DNA from: DASQPR01 sp035713725
Lineage (GTDB): Bacteria; Actinomycetota; Actinomycetes; Mycobacteriales; Micromonosporaceae
DNA length: 5,077 nucleotides
Assembly (NCBI GenBank): GCA_035713725.1
Contig: DASTMZ010000150.1
Coordinates: forward strand, 1-5,077
Direction of reading: 5' to 3'
Both the position numbers and the translations under genes were made by a program. Numbering within the stretch: the stretch's first letter is position 1; every line of letters begins with the position of its first letter. This document shows, piece by piece, positions 1-4,540 of the stretch. The notes beneath the pieces are model-generated. The model saw nothing but the letters and a program-made list of their open reading frames with translations, did no database searches and had not been told where the DNA came from.

Positions 1-564
1 CCCGGCACACCGGAGGATCTCGTGCAGTGGGTCGACGTACGGGATCTCGGCGCCTGGTTGGCACTCGCCGGCCGTAATCGCATCGCCGGCACGTACGACG
101 GGGTCGGCGTACCCGTGACCCGCGCGCAGTTCCTCGTCGACGTCGCGACCGGGGTCGGCGCCGGGGCGCCGCGGTTCACGTGGGTCGACGACGCGTTCCT
201 CACCGACCATGGCGTGAATCCGTGGGCCGGCCCCCGCTCGCTGCCGCTGTGGCTGCCGTTGCCCGACTACGGCGGCTTCCTCACGCACGACGGCACCGCG
301 CCGCAAGCCGCCGGGCTGGTCGCCAGGCCCCTTGTGGACACTGCGCGCGACACCCTGGAGTGGCTGCGATCTACCCAGCCGGCGGGCGCGCGATCGGCCG
401 GCACCGAGGCCGCCAGTGGCGACACCCGCGCGGCGGCCGGTGGCGATGCCGGCACCGAGGCCGCCAGTGCCGACGCCGGCATGCAAGCACCGACACGCAA
501 GGCGGGTCTCAATCCGGACGAAGAAGCCGAAGTCCTGGCGGCGTGGCGAGAAGCACGCCCCTGA
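1..564 (+). CDS. NAD-dependent epimerase/reductase (SDR superfamily), 3' part only
   Basis: The reading frame is open from the first base, so the gene starts upstream of the window and the N-terminal Rossmann NAD(P)-binding half is missing. The visible 187 residues begin PGTPEDLVQWVDVRDLGAWL, matching the 'Q-[WF]-[VI]-DVRDL' segment of extended short-chain dehydrogenase/epimerase proteins. IAGTYDGVGVPVT follows, the usual 'G.fn.vG' segment after the substrate-binding region. Residues from about 125 to 165 are rich in Ala, Gly and Thr and contain a direct repeat. The last 20 residues (GLNPDEEAEVLAAW) resemble the conserved 'GL.PerEaevLaaW' tail that I recall from actinobacterial reductases of this type. 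The low-complexity stretch therefore looks inserted between the core and the tail. The family is well supported; the substrate is unknown. The GTG at 22 is internal and is not taken as a start. Confidence 0.82.
   Translation, partial: PGTPEDLVQWVDVRDLGAWLALAGRNRIAGTYDGVGVPVTRAQFLVDVATGVGAGAPRFTWVDDAFLTDHGVNPWAGPRSLPLWLPLPDYGGFLTHDGTAPQAAGLVARPLVDTARDTLEWLRSTQPAGARSAGTEAASGDTRAAAGGDAGTEAASADAGMQAPTRKAGLNPDEEAEVLAAWREARP
397..469 (+). repeat. Spaced 22-bp direct repeat in the epimerase tail (51-bp period)
   Basis: A 22-bp identical sequence occurs at 397-418 and again at 448-469; its core reads ggcaccgaggccgccagtg. The spacing is 51 bp, exactly 17 codons, so both copies are read in the same frame and encode the peptide AGTEAAS. 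The bases after each copy (ggcgacacc and gccgacgcc) are also similar, which suggests a decayed 51-bp tandem duplication. It lengthens the disordered Ala/Gly/Thr-rich linker without breaking the frame. Confidence 0.8.
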
Positions 565-710
565 CGACAAAACGTCGCTGACAACAAACAGCGCACAGGG
601 CCGCCTCCGCTGTGGTGGCGCTGTGGCAAGCTCGGCAACCCGCTGGACGAAACCGGGAAGTTGCTGGGCGTCCGCGGTGGGCGAAAGTTGCACGTACCAA
701 CGCATTTGTG

Positions 711-724
711 GTGACGTTCGTCAC
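711..724. promoter_or_regulatory. Possible CRP/FNR-family operator
   Basis: The sequence GTGACGTTCGTCAC is a palindrome with the arrangement GTGA-N6-TCAC, the core of sites bound by CRP-family regulators (actinobacterial CRP and GlxR consensus TGTGA-N6-TCACA). The outer bases do not match (G at 710 and G at 725), so it is a core match only. It lies 12 bp upstream of the putative GTTTT/GGGTAA promoter, where an activator could contact polymerase. A chance occurrence is possible. Confidence 0.35.
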
Positions 725-735
725 GACGCTGGGGT

Positions 736-760
736 GTTTTGTGCCTTTCACGGCGGGTAA
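736..760 (+). promoter_or_regulatory. Possible sigma-B/sigma-F-type (general stress) promoter
   Basis: GTTTT at 736-740 is followed after 14 bases by GGGTAA at 755-760. This matches the form of promoters used by the sigma-B/sigma-F family in Gram-positive bacteria (GTTT, about 14-16 bases, GGGTAW). Transcription would begin near 767, giving a leader of roughly 225 nt before the sigma gene. The region is locally less GC-rich than its surroundings. The match is good but the motif is short, and there is no independent evidence of use. Confidence 0.4.
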
Positions 761-896
761 CTCAGCGTTCTACCGGATAACGCTCAGCGAATCTCCAGCC
801 AGATCTGCGAACCTGATGCGGCGTTGGAACGTCTAGGTAAGTACCAGCCGACTTTCCGGTCGTCACCAAAAGGTGATGCGAACAACGCATAAACGT

Positions 897-922
897 GGAA
901 TCTCCGGTGGCGGGACCCTGTT
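897..922 (+). promoter_or_regulatory. Sigma-R/SigH-type (thiol-oxidative stress) promoter
   Basis: GGAAT at 897-901 and GTT at 920-922 are separated by exactly 18 bases. This is the consensus of promoters read by Streptomyces sigma-R and mycobacterial SigH/SigE (GGAAY, 17-19 bases, GTT). Transcription would start about 928-930, leaving a leader of about 60 nt with the ribosome site near its end. In Streptomyces, hrdD, a close relative of the downstream gene, is a known sigma-R target, and mycobacterial sigB is driven by SigE/SigH, so the context agrees. It also argues against translation from the GTG at 923, which would lie upstream of the transcript's 5' end. Confidence 0.65.
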
Positions 923-975
923 GTGCTGGGGGCAGGCCGCAGGGCGTTCCCAACGGAGCGCGAGCTGCGACAAAC

Positions 976-984
976 GGGGAGGGG
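976..984 (+). promoter_or_regulatory. Ribosome binding site that fixes the sigma factor start
   Basis: GGGGAGGGG contains the GGAGG core (978-982) and ends 7 nt before the GTG at 992. No comparable site precedes the in-frame GTG at 923, and the GTG at 1001 is too far away. This selects 992 as the start. Confidence 0.75.
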
Positions 985-991
985 CCCGAGC

Positions 992-1936
992 GTGGAAGAC
1001 GTGAAGACGGTGTTGCGCACTGATGAAGTCGCCGAGGAGCGCGACCTCGTCGGTGTATATCTGCATGAGATCTCCAAGACGCCGCTGCTCGACGCGGCGC
1101 GGGAAGTGGACCTGTCCAAGAACATCGAGGCGGGCCTCTACGCGGAATACCTGCTCGATCTCGACGAACTCCCGGCCAAGTGGGATCGCGACGAGCTGCG
1201 CGCCATCGTTCGGCTCGGCGAGACCTCCAAGGATCTCTTCATTCGCGCCAACCTCCGCCTCGTGGTGTCTATTGCGCGTCGCTACGTCCGCTCCGGCATG
1301 CCGATGCTCGACCTGATCCAGGAGGGCAACACCGGTCTGGTCCGGGCCGTCGAGAAGTTTGACTACGAGCGTGGTTTCAAGTTCTCTACGTACGCGACGT
1401 GGTGGATCCGTCAGGCGATCAGCCGCGCGATCGCGCAGCAGGAGCGCACCGTACGTCTGCCGGTGCACCTTGTCGAGGACGTCAACCGTATGCGCAACGT
1501 GGTTCGCCAGCTCACCCGCGAGCTCGGCAGCGATCCGGAGATCGCACAGATCGCCGACGCGCTGGGCGTCACCGCGGAGCGTGTTGTCGAACTGAAGCGC
1601 TGGTCGCAGGACACTGTTTCGCTCGACACCCCGGTCGGCGACGACGGTGACACCAGTCTCGGCGACCTGGTTTCGGACACCGACTCGGCCTCGCCGGAGG
1701 ATGTCGTGGTGGCGTCGATGGAGCGCACCCGCATCGCGGGTCTGCTCGGGCACCTCGACGACCGTTCGGCGGGCATTATGCGCGCACGCTATGGCCTCGA
1801 GGACGGCCGCGAGCACTCGCTGACCGAGGTCGCGTCGCGGTTCTCCCTCAGCCGCGAGCGGATCCGCCAACTCGAGATCCAGGCGCTCGGTCGGCTGCGC
1901 GAGCTGGCTCGCGCGGAGGGTCTCCAAGCCGCCTGA
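992..1936 (+). CDS. RNA polymerase sigma factor, sigma-70 family group 2 (HrdD/SigB-like)
   Basis: This 314-residue protein directs RNA polymerase to a promoter class. It lacks region 1.1 and the long N-terminus of the housekeeping sigma, as group-2 factors do. Region 1.2 covers about 18-50 (DLVGVYLHEISKTPLLDAAR). Region 2 covers about 80-155, with NLRLVVSIARRY, MLDLIQEGN and the melting/-10 recognition helix FDYERGFKFSTYATWWIRQA. Region 3 spans about 156-235. Region 4 spans about 245-310, ending in the helix-turn-helix LTEVASRFSLSRERIRQLE (277-295). The melting aromatics and the -10-contacting Gln141 are present; the Thr of E. coli sigma-70 at 440 is Ser144 here. IAQQER replaces the usual IADQSR/MADQAR, a modest departure just after the -10 helix. 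It is closest to Streptomyces HrdD in architecture (VGVYLHEI, PLLDAA, LVRAVEKFDY), and less like the principal sigma. Sigma-R-like and sigma-B/F-like promoters upstream suggest stress induction. Exact orthology (HrdD, HrdC or SigB) is not settled, so no symbol is given. Confidence 0.95.
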   Translation: MEDVKTVLRTDEVAEERDLVGVYLHEISKTPLLDAAREVDLSKNIEAGLYAEYLLDLDELPAKWDRDELRAIVRLGETSKDLFIRANLRLVVSIARRYVRSGMPMLDLIQEGNTGLVRAVEKFDYERGFKFSTYATWWIRQAISRAIAQQERTVRLPVHLVEDVNRMRNVVRQLTRELGSDPEIAQIADALGVTAERVVELKRWSQDTVSLDTPVGDDGDTSLGDLVSDTDSASPEDVVVASMERTRIAGLLGHLDDRSAGIMRARYGLEDGREHSLTEVASRFSLSRERIRQLEIQALGRLRELARAEGLQAA

Positions 1937-2008
1937 CGCTCACCGCCGAGCAACCCGAGCGGCACAGAGCTAACAACCCCTGGTTATAAAGCATTACGCA
2001 GATAGAAC

Positions 2009-2045
2009 GCCGCCGGTGTCCACTATGGACGCCGGCGGCTCTTTA
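2009..2045 (+). terminator. Intrinsic terminator of the sigma gene, possibly bidirectional
   Basis: A 14-bp stem (2009-2022 with 2026-2039) containing a single G-U wobble closes a CTA loop and is followed by TCTTTA. It lies 72 bases after the sigma stop. The converging minus-strand operon ends at 2157, so the same hairpin could stop that transcript too. On that strand the downstream bases read gttct, a poorer U-tract. Confidence 0.85.
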
Positions 2046-2072
2046 TCTCGGCAGGAAACGCGCGTCGTGTCT

Positions 2073-2118
2073 CGGCGCGAATTGCGCGCCGCCCGCGGAG
2101 GCCGCGACGGACGCGGCC
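2073..2118. repeat. Two adjacent GC hairpins in the convergent intergenic region
   Basis: The first is a 7-bp stem at 2073-2079 with 2085-2091 (CGGCGCG/CGCGCCG, loop AATTG). The second is a 7-bp stem at 2100-2106 with 2112-2118 (GGCCGCG/CGCGGCC, loop ACGGA). Neither has a T-run. They sit between the 2009-2039 terminator and the 3' end of the DUF1003 gene, and may help end or protect minus-strand transcripts. Such stems are easy to find by chance in GC-rich DNA. Confidence 0.5.
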
Positions 2119-2136
2119 CACCGACGCCACCCGCCG

Positions 2137-2162
2137 ACGCCGGCTACGGACGCCGGCTACGG
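2137..2162. repeat. 13-bp perfect tandem repeat spanning the DUF1003 stop codon
   Basis: The unit acgccggctacgg occurs at 2137-2149 and again without interruption at 2150-2162. The second copy contains the minus-strand TAG stop of the DUF1003 gene (2157-2159), so the stop and its flank are duplicated downstream. Because 13 is not a multiple of three, a change in copy number within the coding end would shift the frame. Confidence 0.8.
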
Positions 2163-2651
2163 CGAGGTCGTCTTGGCCAGCAGGTCGGTGACCGCGATCA
2201 GCTGGGCACGCATCTGCCGGTGTTCCTCGCGCAGCGACTCGAGGTTGGTGCTCAGCATCTCGATCAACTGCTCGGCGCGGGAGTCCGTCTCGTAGTCGTG
2301 CTGCGCAAGCTCCGCCGCGACCTGATCGCTGCGCTTGGCGGCGATGAGCAGGATCGCACCCTGCATCGCGGCTAGGCAGCTCAGCACGAGGTTGAGCAGG
2401 ATGAACGGATATTTGTCGAACGCGCCGCCGCTGCGGACTCCGTTGTAGAGCATCCATATCGCGAGGAAGGCGATCGCGCCGAACACGAACCCCCACGAAC
2501 CCATGTTGTTCCGCATCCGGTCCGCGGCTCGCTCACCGAACGTCAGCTCGTGGTTGCTGCGCACACCCGGATGCACGTGCCAGCCATGGATCCGGTGCCA
2601 TGCGGGTCGGTCGCTGCGGGCGACATCGGCGGCGGTCATTTCAGTCGTCAT
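2157..2651 (-). CDS. DUF1003 family membrane protein
   Basis: This 164-residue integral membrane protein is of unknown function. The DUF1003 core is recognised from GERAADRM (39-46), GSWGFVFGAIAFLAIWMLYN (51-70, first membrane helix) and FDKYPFILLNLVLSCLAAMQ (78-97). The latter opens the second membrane helix, to about 105. A charged helical tail follows, including the family's HDYETDSRAEQLIEML (118-133), and is probably a cytoplasmic coiled coil to about residue 160. No catalytic motif is visible. The start is uncertain: ATG at 2651 gives MTTEMTAADV, an in-frame ATG lies at 2639, and an extension to GTG at 2708 would begin directly after the upstream stop. None has a good ribosome site, which suggests coupling to tam. 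The 57-nt gap to tam on the same strand implies co-transcription. Family assignment is secure, the function is not. Confidence 0.88.
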   Translation of the reverse strand: MTTEMTAADVARSDRPAWHRIHGWHVHPGVRSNHELTFGERAADRMRNNMGSWGFVFGAIAFLAIWMLYNGVRSGGAFDKYPFILLNLVLSCLAAMQGAILLIAAKRSDQVAAELAQHDYETDSRAEQLIEMLSTNLESLREEHRQMRAQLIAVTDLLAKTTSP

Positions 2652-2708
2652 GTCCGCACACGATGGCAGACGTGGTCCACCGCGGCCAATAGCCATCCCA
2701 GGCACCAC

Positions 2709-3524
2709 TCAGCGCTGGGCGACGACGAACACGCGGCGGAACGGCAGGATCGTCCCGTACGGCTGGCGTGGGTACGCGTGGCGGAGCGCGGCCGCCATCT
2801 CGTCGCGGAACGCGCCGGCGTCCGGCGAGGCGTCGCCGCCCAACGCGTCGAAATACGGCCGCAGACCGGATCCCGCGAACCACTCGAGCACCGGGTCGTC
2901 ACCGGGCAACACGTGCATGTAGGTCGTCTCCCACGCGTCGACCGCGCAGTCGAGGCGGCTCAGCAGGTCGGCGTACGCGTCGGCACTGCGTACCCACGTC
3001 GGCTCTGAGGCCAGGCCACCCGGTGACGTGACGCCCGCCAACCGGTCGGACCACCGCGGGGCCGAGGTCACCACCCGCAGCGCCGTGGCGCCGCGCTCAT
3101 CGGCGGGCGCCGGCACCTGGAACGCGAGCGAGCCGCCGGGTCGCAACGCGCTGATCCAGCGTGGCAACAGCGCGGCGTGGTCGGGAATCCAGTGCAACAC
3201 GGCGTTCGCGACGATGACGTCTACCGCTTCGGCCGGCGCCCACGCGTCGATGTCGCCCACCTCGAACCGCAGCCGGCCGTCCGGGACGTCCACCGCCAGG
3301 TGCCGCGCCTCGGCGATCATCGCCGCGGACGAGTCGATGCCCGTCACGTGCGCCCGCGGCCAGCGATCGACGAGCGTACGGGTGGCATTGCCTGGCCCGC
3401 AGCCGAGATCGACCACGGAAACGGGCTGCGACGTCTGGATCCGGGCGACCAAATCGTCGAAGGCTCGAGCGCGCGCGGCCGCGAACTTCAAGTACTGATC
3501 CGGGCTCCACGTGGGCGAGGCCAT
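2709..3524 (-). CDS. tam: Trans-aconitate 2-methyltransferase-like SAM-dependent methyltransferase
   Basis: Tam methylates trans-aconitate, a spontaneous by-product of the citric acid cycle that inhibits aconitase, using S-adenosylmethionine in the cytoplasm. The 271-residue product (E. coli and mycobacterial Tam are about 250-260) opens with WSPDQYLKFAAARARAFDDL, the typical 'W.P..Yl.F...R.rp..dL' start. SAM motif I is VVDLGCGPGNATRTL (37-51), the acidic loop is GIDSS (62-66), and GDIDAW is at 90-95. NAVLHWIPDH (107-116) and LRPGGSLAFQVP (127-138) follow. Tam-specific C-terminal segments are WETTYMHVL (198-206), PVLEWFAGSGLRP (211-223) and ILPFRRVFVVAQ (259-270). ATG 3524 is preceded by AGGA at 3536-3533 with 8-nt spacing. 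The frame stays open upstream to 3683 but encodes only AAGSG repeats, so the longer start is rejected. The true substrate is inferred from family similarity. Confidence 0.9.
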   Translation of the reverse strand: MASPTWSPDQYLKFAAARARAFDDLVARIQTSQPVSVVDLGCGPGNATRTLVDRWPRAHVTGIDSSAAMIAEARHLAVDVPDGRLRFEVGDIDAWAPAEAVDVIVANAVLHWIPDHAALLPRWISALRPGGSLAFQVPAPADERGATALRVVTSAPRWSDRLAGVTSPGGLASEPTWVRSADAYADLLSRLDCAVDAWETTYMHVLPGDDPVLEWFAGSGLRPYFDALGGDASPDAGAFRDEMAAALRHAYPRQPYGTILPFRRVFVVAQR

Positions 3525-3570
3525 GGCCTTGATCCTGCCAGCCACGGTCGCCGGTGCAGCGCGGCGTCCG

Positions 3571-3645
3571 CCGCTCCCCGCTGCGCCGCTTCCTGCTGCG
3601 CCGCTTCCTGCTGTACCGCTCCCAGCTGCGCCGCTCGCCGTCGCG
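3571..3645. repeat. 15-bp minisatellite, five imperfect copies, between tam and modA
   Basis: Five consecutive 15-bp units begin at 3571, 3586, 3601, 3616 and 3631. The best units read ccgcttcctgctgcg; the outer copies (ccgctccccgctgcg, ccgctcccagctgcg, ccgctcgccgtcgcg) have diverged. The array lies wholly in the divergent intergenic region, 47 bp from the tam start and about 60 bp from the modA start. Since 15 is a multiple of three and the units contain no stop, frames stay open on both strands (AAGSG repeats on the minus strand, basic LRRFL-like repeats on the plus strand). This explains the apparent N-terminal extensions of both flanking genes. Confidence 0.85.
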
Positions 3646-3664
3646 CCGAACTTTAGGGCCGACG

Positions 3665-3699
3665 GGTCATCTTGACCTTGCACATGCGGGGCTTAACAT
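3665..3699 (+). promoter_or_regulatory. Putative modA promoter with a palindrome over the -35 box
   Basis: TTGACC at 3672-3677 and TAACAT at 3694-3699, 16 bp apart, match the housekeeping -35/-10 pattern (TTGACA, TANNNT). Transcription would start near 3706-3707, at or next to the ATG at 3707. The palindrome GGTCA-TCT-TGACC (3665-3677) covers the -35 box and could be a repressor site. A short direct repeat, TAACATG at 3694-3700 and 3703-3709, carries both candidate start codons. No ModE-like consensus (CGTTATATT with its mirror) is present. Confidence 0.5.
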
Positions 3700-3706
3700 G
3701 GCTAAC

Positions 3707-4522
3707 ATGACGCACTTTCGGAGAACGCGCCTGGTCGCTGTCTCGGCCGCCGCGATCGTCGCGGCCGTTGCGCTGGCCGGCTGCGGCAGCAGCGGCAAGT
3801 CCAGTTCGGCCACGTCCACACCCGGCGCCGGCAGCAGCGCGAACCTGAGCGGCACGATCACGGTGCTCGCCGCGGCATCGCTGACCGGTACGTTCAACCA
3901 GCTCGGCCAGATGTTTCAGGCAACGCACCCGGGTACGACGATCAAGTTTTCGTACGGCGGCAGCGACACGCTTGCCGCGCAGATCGTGCAGGGCGCTCCG
4001 GTGGACGTGTTCGCCGCCGCCTCGCCGACCACGATGAAGACCGTGACGGATGCCGGGGACAACGCTGGCACGCCGCAGAACTTCGTGAAGAATCAGCTCG
4101 TGATCGCCGTCCCGCCGGGCAACCCGAAGCATCTGGCCTCGCTCAAGGACCTCACGGATCCGAAGTTGAAGGTCGTGCTGTGCGCGCCGACTGTGCCGTG
4201 CGGCACCGCCGCGACAAAGGCAGAGCAGGCGGCCGGTCTCACGATCAAGCCGGTGTCCGAGGCACCCGATGTCAAGTCCGCGCTCACGCCGGTCGAGCTC
4301 GGTGAGGCGGACGCGGCGCTGGTCTACCGTACGGACGCGAAGGCCGCGGCCGGCAAGGTCGACGCCGTCGAGTTCCCCGAGTCGGCGTTGGCTATCAACA
4401 CGTACCCGATCGTGGCGCTGAAGGGATCCAAGAACATCGCGCTCGCGAACGCGTGGGTGAGTTACATCGTTTCGCCGGAGGCGCTCGCGGTGTTCACCGC
4501 GGCCGGGTTCCAGGCGCCGTGA
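3707..4522 (+). CDS. modA: Molybdate ABC transporter substrate-binding lipoprotein ModA
   Basis: ModA captures molybdate (and usually tungstate) outside the membrane and delivers it to ModBC. From ATG 3707 the product is 271 residues: a basic start (HFRRTR), a hydrophobic stretch (9-24), lipobox ALAGC with Cys26 as the lipidation site, then a Ser/Gly/Thr linker to about 48. The ligand-binding segments align with E. coli ModA: AASL (Ser58 for Ser12), YGGSDTLAAQI (Ser86 for Ser39), APDVKSAL (Val189 for Val152) and ALVYRTDA (Tyr207 for Tyr170). VPCG puts Cys165 where E. coli has Ala125; with Cys159 this forms the LCAPTVPCG motif, a possible disulfide. The start is either ATG 3707, leaderless if the proposed promoter is right, or ATG 3698, with GGGG six bases upstream; they differ by three residues. 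It begins a mod operon, with modB 7 nt downstream. Confidence 0.93.
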   Translation: MTHFRRTRLVAVSAAAIVAAVALAGCGSSGKSSSATSTPGAGSSANLSGTITVLAAASLTGTFNQLGQMFQATHPGTTIKFSYGGSDTLAAQIVQGAPVDVFAAASPTTMKTVTDAGDNAGTPQNFVKNQLVIAVPPGNPKHLASLKDLTDPKLKVVLCAPTVPCGTAATKAEQAAGLTIKPVSEAPDVKSALTPVELGEADAALVYRTDAKAAAGKVDAVEFPESALAINTYPIVALKGSKNIALANAWVSYIVSPEALAVFTAAGFQAP

Positions 4523-4540
4523 CGCAACCGTGACGCAGCC
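4519..4540 (+). repeat. 11-bp tandem duplication at the modA/modB junction
   Basis: GTGACGCAACC (4519-4529) is followed directly by GTGACGCAGCC (4530-4540), with one mismatch. The first copy contains the modA TGA in a GTGA context. The GTG of that copy runs into TGA at 4531 and cannot begin modB. The GTG of the second copy is the modB start. The arrangement suggests that an ancestral 4-base GTGA overlap was duplicated, moving modB 11 bases downstream. Confidence 0.75.

Larger units (their letters stand above)
565..991 (+). promoter_or_regulatory. Long non-coding leader of the sigma factor gene
   Basis: These 427 bases lie between the epimerase stop and the sigma start and hold no convincing gene. 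Open frames through the region show no domain, no good ribosome site and mutually overlapping translations. Sites with some support are listed separately: a CRP-like palindrome, a sigma-B/F-like promoter, a sigma-R-type promoter and the ribosome binding site. Smaller structures are an AGCGTT/AACGCT inverted repeat (764-769 and 779-784, 9-nt spacer) just after the upstream promoter. There is also a 7-bp stem, CGTCACC/GGTGATG (861-867 and 872-878, AAAA loop, one G-U pair), about 20 nt before the sigma-R-like -35. A weak CACAG/CTGTG stem lies near 594-625. No clear terminator for the epimerase gene is visible: the small GACG/CGTC stem at 563-576 lacks a T-run. Confidence 0.6.

Noticed and set aside
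563..577. Small stem GACG-ACAAAA-CGTC just at the epimerase stop as a terminator
   Set aside because: Only four pairs and no T-run.
601..700. Possible riboswitch in the sigma leader (searched for c-di-AMP, cobalamin and molybdenum-cofactor types)
   Set aside because: No conserved riboswitch core could be recognised, only short stems expected in GC-rich DNA; a covariance-model search would be decisive.
612..836. A 74-codon plus-strand frame in the sigma leader
   Set aside because: No ribosome site, no domain, mixed composition; the regulatory motifs in this stretch are better supported.
923..991. Longer sigma factor start at GTG 923
   Set aside because: No ribosome site there, the added residues do not resemble sigma N-termini, and the sigma-R-type promoter would start transcription downstream of it.
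863..1927. A 354-codon minus-strand frame opposite the sigma gene
   Set aside because: Shadow of the sigma factor reading frame; no recognisable motif, while the plus-strand frame matches every sigma-70 region.
3525..3683. Longer tam start at 3683
   Set aside because: The extra 53 residues are mostly AAGSG repeats from the minisatellite, while ATG 3524 has an AGGA site and begins with the conserved Tam N-terminus.
3554..3697. Longer modA start at 3554
   Set aside because: It would put basic repeats (LRRFLLRRFLLYR) before the signal peptide and lies upstream of the proposed promoter.
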